This document shows, one piece after another, positions 57,704-64,000 of a stretch of 64,000 nt of DNA. Source of the stretch: Siderastrea radians. Its lineage: Eukaryota > Cnidaria > Anthozoa > Scleractinia > Rhizangiidae. The position numbers were made by a program, and so were the translations under genes. Numbering within the stretch: the first letter of the stretch is position 1; each line of letters starts with the position of its first letter. The notes under the pieces are model-generated. The model had not been told where the DNA came from. It saw only the letters and a program-made list of their open reading frames with translations, and did not search any database. Where the stretch lies: positions 38,234,836 through 38,298,835 of the forward strand of contig OZ024897.1 of the NCBI GenBank assembly GCA_964017195.1, written 5' to 3'.

Positions 57704-57842
57704 ACCCAATGGACAATCATCCTGTCTAGGACAAGGGGGGGATGGACAATCATCCTGTCTAGGACAAGGGGGGGATGGACAATCATGCTGTCTAGTACAG
57801 GGTGGGTAGAATGGACAATCATCCTGTCGTGGACAGGGTAGG
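57704..57842. repeat. ~33-bp tandem repeat, four copies
   Basis: GGACAATCATCCTGTCTAGG followed by ACAAGGGGGGGAT, repeated twice exactly and twice with changes. Confidence 0.92.
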
Positions 57843-58176
57843 GTGGCTAGAATACTCCTAGTTGCTTCATGCTACAAAAGCCGGGTTAAAAATTGTGTAC
57901 AAGCAGTGTGGGTTACTTGTGGCCTGAGTGAGACTCCACTTACCTCATAGCAGTTGTTTGAACTATACAGCGTGAAGTTGGCTTACATGAGGTAAAAGGA
58001 GAAGTCCACTCTCCCTTTACTGAGCCTCACATGCACCCCTGAGGCTGTGCCTTCCATATTGACTTAGACGTCTATTACACAGGTTCCCTATCGCACTGGG
58101 AACTGCATGGTTTGCAAAGAGGCATATAGTTTCCTATGAAAATAGTGAATTCCCAGGAGTCTTGGAAGGTCAGGGA

Positions 58177-58631
58177 CCCGGGGGGGTACTCCCGTCAATT
58201 TAGGATAGGTGTGTGCCGCCAAGGTTCTCAAACCCTGACCCTATTTAAGGGTAGAAAATCGAGAATTGATACCCTTTTAAAGGCCCAAAACCAAGAAATG
58301 GCACCCTATTTAAGGGAAACAAGATAACTCATAATTCTGTAACTAGGTGGTGAGGAGTGCCAACACAAGCTATAAACATCCTTTTAAAATCGCTTTGTTA
58401 AACTTTATAACGTGTAGTACAGTTTTAACAGACCATATCTTTTTCGTTTTGTGCGTTGAGGTGGATACTGCAATTTAGTGACCCTATCTAAGGAACATCT
58501 AAGGATCACAATATCAAAAAACACCGAAAAGGATACCCTATTTAAGGACTGAGCACCTCAAAAACCCTACCCTATCGGGCGGCACATACCAATATAACGT
58601 GTATAAGGAAGTACCCCCCCCCCCCGGGGTC
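58177..58631. repeat. GC-ended MITE
   Basis: Left GACCCGGGGGGGTACTCCCG … GTGTGTGCCGCC and right GGGCGGCACATACC … GTACCCCCCCCCCCCGGGGTC form imperfect inverted ends around 400 bp containing repeated CCCTATTTAAGG. Confidence 0.85.
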
Positions 58632-59107
58632 AGGGAGTTATATAATCAGTGTATCATCAGTTGGTGGTATAATTTTTGTGTCTCTGGTTACTGATGGTAA
58701 TTGGTTGGTTAAGCTGTAATGTTATTGGCTATAATTAAAGACCCAAAATAGTGACAGGTGCATTTCGATTGCAGCGTAGCCCTCTCTCCTTCACATGCGC
58801 TTTAGTTTTTCCCTCTTCCCAGCCTCTGTGCAGTTTTTTCCAAGCGTGCAGTTAAGGCGCAACTGTAGGAGGCCTCTGCTGAGCTGCAAAAGAGAGAGTT
58901 TGGTTCACATTTCCGAAATTTCCTTGTATCGAATGGAACGGTATTTTCCTCTTTGATGAACTCGAACTCCTTAGGGAAACGCAAAACAGTTCGAGATGGC
59001 GGGGATTTAGAGATGGCTGATAGCAAAGGACTGACAAACTGAATAAAGAGATGAATTCAGATTGGGACAGCGAGGTTTTCGAGATAACTGAATTTTAGGC
59101 AACGAGG

Positions 59108-59252
59108 TTCAAGAAATAGACTGCGAGTAGTCTCTAATTTTGGCGATGGTGATAATACACACGCGCGTGCGCGAAATTTCGAAATTTCGAAATTTCGTGC
59201 ATGCATGTATTTCCCCACAATCGCCATCGACTACTCGCAGTCTATTCAAGAA
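59108..59252. repeat. Short MITE with (CGAAATTT)n core
   Basis: TTCAAGAAATAGACTGCGAG at the left and CTCGCAGTCTATTCAAGAA-type right end; between them GCGATGG / CCATCGA arms and three CGAAATTT units. Confidence 0.85.
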
Positions 59253-59479
59253 ACTATTCAACCTACATTTTTTACGGTCGTGTGCGAAGAAGTGTGTGCA
59301 TTTAAGCTTATTTTTCCAGTCATTCCTGATTGTTTTCGACTTACCGATGGGAGCATCGGGCGGTGCAACATTCCCATTGTTATCCACCGACCACGTACAA
59401 ATGCCGTAAAGAGAACGGCAAATCATCCCAAGAAAAAACAGACCCTACAGTGATAAACAAAGACTTGACTCCGCCACTT

Positions 59480-59549
59480 AATAATAATAATAATAATAGT
59501 AATAATAATAATAATAATAATAAGAAGAAGAAGAAGAAGAAGAAGAATT
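59480..59549. repeat. (AAT)n(AAG)n microsatellite
   Basis: About 45 bp of AAT-type triplets followed by about 24 bp of AAG triplets. Confidence 0.95.
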
Positions 59550-60078
59550 GTAACTGCCGTAGGCGACTTCCATTACAGTCTGAACAGCAAACAATAAACG
59601 CAACAAACTTTAATAACAATCGGTCTTGATGTTACACGGTGAAGGCCGAGATGAACTGAGGTTAGATGTGGTTTAAACTGAAATAACAAACAGGTAAATA
59701 AAACTTACGAAATGTACGATACTGCATGAAAAGCGACGAAAATAAAACGGGAAATCAAGCAAATGAACGGACTAGCACTTACATTGTTATGGCGCTGTAA
59801 ACCGTAATAGAGAAACTCTGTACAACAGGTAAACTGCACAATGTGCGCTCGTTGAATCAACGGTGAAAAATATATAACGACCAAGAAAACTTGTGAGAGC
59901 TCACTAAGCGATTCACTCACAATAGACACTCGCACTAGGATCTAAACACCAGCTAACGCCTAATGATTATTGAAAACGCTAAGTACAATCTCATAAACTT
60001 AAGCAAAGCTACTCAAAAACGAGCAAAGAACTTAGTCGCGTAATACTCAAATTAGGCAACCTAAACGAAGCCTACTTA

Positions 60079-61022
60079 TGCATGGTTCAATTCTACCTGT
60101 TACCATCCCCCCCGGGCATACCCCCGGGGATTTGCAAATTTGTTTTCACTTGGCGGTCTATTCCCCAACCCCGGGCACGCAGAAAGAGACAATTTCCCAC
60201 CCCCGGGACTCCTCATCGACCACAAATACGTTGTTTTGTGTACAAAACATAGATTACGATATTGATTTCCGTACAATAGCAAAACCAGACGTTTTGACCA
60301 GAACTTAAACGCTTTTCTAGAGTTTCGTTGAACGAAGGACACTACATGTATGATGTAATAAAAACATGAACACTGTATTTGAAAAAAGAAAACTGAAGAG
60401 AAACCTCTAACCGCACTGGCATACGGCTAGCGAGTAAAGAAATGGTCTTCGCCACGTGATTTATTCTAATATAGCACATACGCACAAGAGGCCCGTGAAC
60501 AAATTGATGGCAGCATTTTAAAGGAGTTTTTCTTAGCTTGTTTCAAAAGAATGGACACTGGACTGAGACCTCTGTTTAATATAAAGCCGTGCATCCCGGT
60601 TTTCATATAGAGTCTATTTAAGTCGTCTTAGTATCCATAAATACGCTGAAGAAATATTTTTTTGTTTGTGACGAACACCATCCATTCGAGTACGCATCAA
60701 ACGCACATTCGTTTAACAATTTAAAATAAAAGTACCTTCGAATAGAGATTTTAATTTTGAGAGATTATTCTTCTCTAACCAGTCTGCTACAAATTCTAGA
60801 GATTCTCCCTGGAAATAGGCAGTCTTCTCCATGCGGTCCGGCGTCAACCGGGATGTGACATACTTCACAAGAACAACAAGAAGTTACTTTCGATTTGCCC
60901 CGCCCCCCTCCCCCCGGGACAAGACGGCTTCAAACAATTCCCCACCCCCGGGACCGAAGGGCTGGACTTGTCCCCGGGGTTGCCCGGGAGGGGGATGGTA
61001 ACAGGTAAAATTGAACCACGCA
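60079..61022. repeat. 944-bp MITE with TTA target duplication
   Basis: Ends TGCATGGTTCAATTCTACCT and AGGTAAAATTGAACCACGCA, each followed inward by GTTACCATCCCCC and its complement. TTA flanks both ends (60076-60078, 61023-61025), which fits PIF/Harbinger-type insertion. The interior has repeated CCCCCGGGAC blocks and no ORF of note. It abuts the 3' end of the BEL/Pao pol. Confidence 0.85.
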
Positions 61023-61041
61023 TTAAATAAATAAATGTCTC

Positions 61042-64000
61042 TTAGATCTTAGTGTCCGTATTCTTTCTGCTTGAACTTTCTCCTTCAACCAGAAGGCAGA
61101 GCTTGTCAACAGGCCTCTCATAAACAGCTGACTTGGTGCAACTTTCGCTTGGCGAACAAAGCCTCTCTTTTATGGGTAGGTCTCAACAATTCTTCCTAAT
61201 GGCCATGAATTGCGATGGGAAGTTTCGGTCTCGACCAGAACAACATCTCCAACTGCCAAATTCCTCTGAGGGCGTGCCCACTTTTGTCTAAGCTACAAAA
61301 GGGGCAGGTATTCTCTGCTCCACCTCCTCCAAAACACATCTGCAAGGTATTGCACTTGCTTCCAACGACGACGCGAGAGCGAATCTTCCTTTTTAAATAG
61401 ACCAGGGGGCAAAGGGCTTTCTGATTTGGGTAAAGGCAGATGGTTTGGCGTTAATGGCTCCAAATCATTTGCGTCGCCGGAAACAGTAGTGATGGGCTGA
61501 CCATTCATGATACTTTCGGCCTCGCACATCAGAGTGAGCAATCTTTCGTCATCAATAATTTGCTCTCGCAGTAAGGCTTGTAGGATCTTCCGAACGGTTC
61601 TAATGCATCTTTCCCAGATGCCTCCAAAGTGAGAACCATATGGAGGGTTAAAGGGCCACTTGATGTTCTTCTGTAACAGCGAATTCTGGATCTTTTCCTG
61701 ATTCCAATATGAAATAGCGTCACGTAGCTCACGCTCGCCGCTGGTAAAGTTGGTCCCGTTGTCTGAGAAGATTTCCTTTACTTAACCTCTCCTGGCAATA
61801 AATCTTCGCAGGGCTTACAGGAACGAGTCTGTGTCCAAACAGTGCGCCACTTCTAACTGAACAGCCCCAATAGCTAGGCATGTAAAGATTACGCCGTATC
61901 GTTTCACGAGGCTACGCCCACGACGTACTTGGAAGGGCCCAAAATAGTCTACACCGACTGATGTGAACGGTGGCTTGTCGGGCAAAACGCGACTTTCTAG
62001 TAAGTCGGCCATCTTCTGATAACAAAGGGGAGGGGGGGGGGGGGGGCTGTCGACGACGGCAGCTGACACATCTTGCGAGGACACTTTTAACGGCGGAACT
62101 TCCTTTAGTGATCCAATACTTCTGTTGGATTAGGGCCAAGACGTACTCTCTGCCGGAGTGGCCGCAAATTCCATGATAATGATCAATAATCAATTTGGTC
62201 ACGTGATATTCTTTCAGGAGAATGATCGGATTCTTTATTTCCAATGGTATAGTCGCGTTACGCAGCCGTCCACCGACGCATAGAAGACCATTAATAATGC
62301 ACGGATCAAGTTTAAACAGGCGGCTACTCTTCTTTACTTGCTTCTTGGGATAGTTAAACTCCTCAGGGAAAGCTTGCTCCTGTACATGCTTCAGTATTTC
62401 TCTCTCGGCTCTCTCCATCTCTTCAGTTGTGATGAATTTCGGAACTTCACGCCTTGACTTGTCACTCGTACTCGCCTTTAAAAGGTTATCTCGGTAGCGC
62501 AAGAGCCAGGCAACAACCTTTTTTAAGCGGAGCCAGGAAGAACATTTCAGGAAGTAATCTGATAGCAGACTGCTCGGCTTGCCTATCGAGGAAATACATG
62601 CTTTGACTTCCTTTTTCACCTGAGGATCCTCATCGGAGACGTTACTGATTGGTTCTCTCTATACTGGCCACTTTTGCTCGGGTTTTACGAAGGAATTCCA
62701 GCCCCATTAACCAACGCCCTTGACGAAGGAAGATGTCTGCTTTCAGTCCTCGAGATGCGTCGTCAGCAGGATTCATTTCTCCGCTAACATGTTTCCACTG
62801 ATGGGGTTCAGAGCCATGCCAAATAATCGCAACCCGGTTGGCTACGAAGATCTGGTACCGCCTTGTCTTGTTCTTGACATAACGCAGTACTGCAGTGCTA
62901 TCTGTCCAGAATACTGACTGGGCGCTAACTGGTATCTCCAATTTTCTCTTCAAAACCTTGTCTTCCTTGACAGAGATTACTACAGCGGACAACTCGAGAC
63001 GTGGGATGGTGAGCGTTTTCAAAGGTGCTACTCGTGACTTTGCACAAAGAAAGGAGCAGTGGACATCGCCCTGATCGTTGACGAGGCGAACACAGGAAAG
63101 TGATCTGAATCCAATTTCGGAGGCGTCCGAAAAATGGTGCAGCTGACTGGACGAGTTAAGGTCAAAACCAGCCGGTTTAACACAGCGCTCGACAGAAAAC
63201 TGCGAAAATTGGGGAGGTCTGCCATCCATCGCTCCAAGCGAACCTTATGATCTGGGGGAATAGGGTCGTCCCATTCTAGCGTGACTTGACATAGGTCTTG
63301 AAACAACTGTTTAGCCGGAAGCACAAAGGGTGCAGCGAGACCGAGGGGATCATAAGCCGCACTAACAACTGAAAGAATGCCACGTCGTGTGGGTGATTTG
63401 AGCTTAACGTCCACTTTGAATCCAAAGGTGTCCGTTTCCGCGCACCATACAACACCGAGAGCTCTCTCAACTGGTAGATCGTCCTTGCTAAGGTCTAGAG
63501 TTTTCACTTCTTTAGCACGCTCACACTCAGGGATAGTTTCCAGGACTCCACGACTGTTACTAATCCACTTTGTTAATCTAAATCCTCCTCTTGAAAGCAG
63601 ACATCGCAGATCACTCGCGTGTTGTGAAGCCTCCTCTACTGAGGGTAAGGATTTGAGACAGTCGTCTAGAAATTCTTCTTCACTGTGTTCACTACCGCTT
63701 CTGGGAAGTGTTTACTGTTGTCTTCTGCTGTCTTGCACAGAGCGAAATCGAAACACGCAGGGGATGAGCCTGCTCCGAACAAGTGCACAACCATTTAGAA
63801 TTCTTCAAGTTCACTTTCCAGGTCGCCGTCAGGCCACCAGAGGAAGCGAAGAAAGGTACAATCCACATCAGCTACTCTCACTTGGTAAAACATGGCCTCG
63901 ATATCTGCCAGGAGCGCGATCCTCTCCTGTCGATATCTCATTAGGACTCAAAAAAGGGTATTTGTTAAATCTGGGCCTTTCAGCAACAGATCATTAAGCG
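61042..64000 (-). mobile_element. BEL/Pao retrotransposon pol, decayed and partial
   Basis: Minus strand, entering from beyond the window end. Order of domains: end of RT ([20 protein letters not shown], with FLDD where YVDD is usual, near 63680), connection region (VVSAAYDPLGLAAPFVLPAK), RNase H (HHFSDASEIGF; VFWTDSTAVLRYV), integrase zinc finger (H-H-C-C within KLIIDHYHGICGHSG … RCVSCRR), integrase core (VDYFGPF; later FSDNGTNF), and the C-terminal DUF5641-like end stopping near 61042. Breaks: frame changes near 63720, 63200, 62643, at a G-run (62028-62047) and near 61320, plus a TAA near 61783. It cannot make a working polyprotein. No LTR was identified at the 3' side, where a MITE follows. 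Confidence 0.9.

Noticed and set aside
63377..63997. 206-codon plus-strand frame
   Set aside because: Antisense shadow of the BEL/Pao RT region, which has clear domain motifs on the minus strand.
1..64000. CRISPR arrays, operons, bacterial promoters
   Set aside because: The spliced gene structure and repeats are eukaryotic; no evenly spaced identical short repeats with unique spacers were seen.

Overview
The window is animal nuclear DNA, most likely from an anthozoan cnidarian and plausibly a stony coral. Reasons: AT-rich sequence, spliced genes with short exons and GT-AG introns, animal-only families (XK-related scramblases, IQANK1, POMK-like kinase, serpin), and a dense load of short inverted-repeat elements, tRNA-derived SINEs, a CR1/L2-like LINE and a BEL/Pao pol of the kind found in corals. 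The taxon is inferred from family memory, not from a search.

Layout. 1-2.6 kb: SINE head, then a broken POMK-like kinase pseudogene. 3.3-4.6 kb: 5'-truncated LINE relic. 8.4-16.5 kb (minus): a two-exon XK-related gene with a very long cytosolic tail. 17.1-20.6 kb: a 3.5 kb element with 801-bp terminal inverted repeats, a 7-bp target duplication and one Gag-like ORF. 20.6-28.5 kb: repeats without a cellular gene, including a hAT relic, several hairpin MITEs and a minisatellite-bearing element. 28.6-32.0 kb (minus): a second, shorter XK-related gene with the intron at the same place. 32.1-48.3 kb (plus): a 14-exon IQANK1 orthologue, divergent from the second XKR gene and full of intronic repeats; its 12th exon carries a TGA where the family has Trp. 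49.0-50.9 kb: an intronless serpin pseudogene split by a transposon and frameshifted in its reactive loop. 51-61 kb: tandem repeats and MITEs. 61-64 kb (minus): a decayed BEL/Pao pol that runs out of the window.

The probably functional genes are the two XKR paralogues and perhaps IQANK1. The XKR pair looks like an old local duplication. XKR2 and IQANK1 start only 172 bp apart in opposite directions and may share a promoter. The most unusual object is the long-TIR element at 17.1-20.6 kb: each arm carries the same short start exon ending in a splice donor, and the interior encodes a coiled-coil protein with a truncated BEL/Pao-type Gag domain rather than a recognisable transposase.
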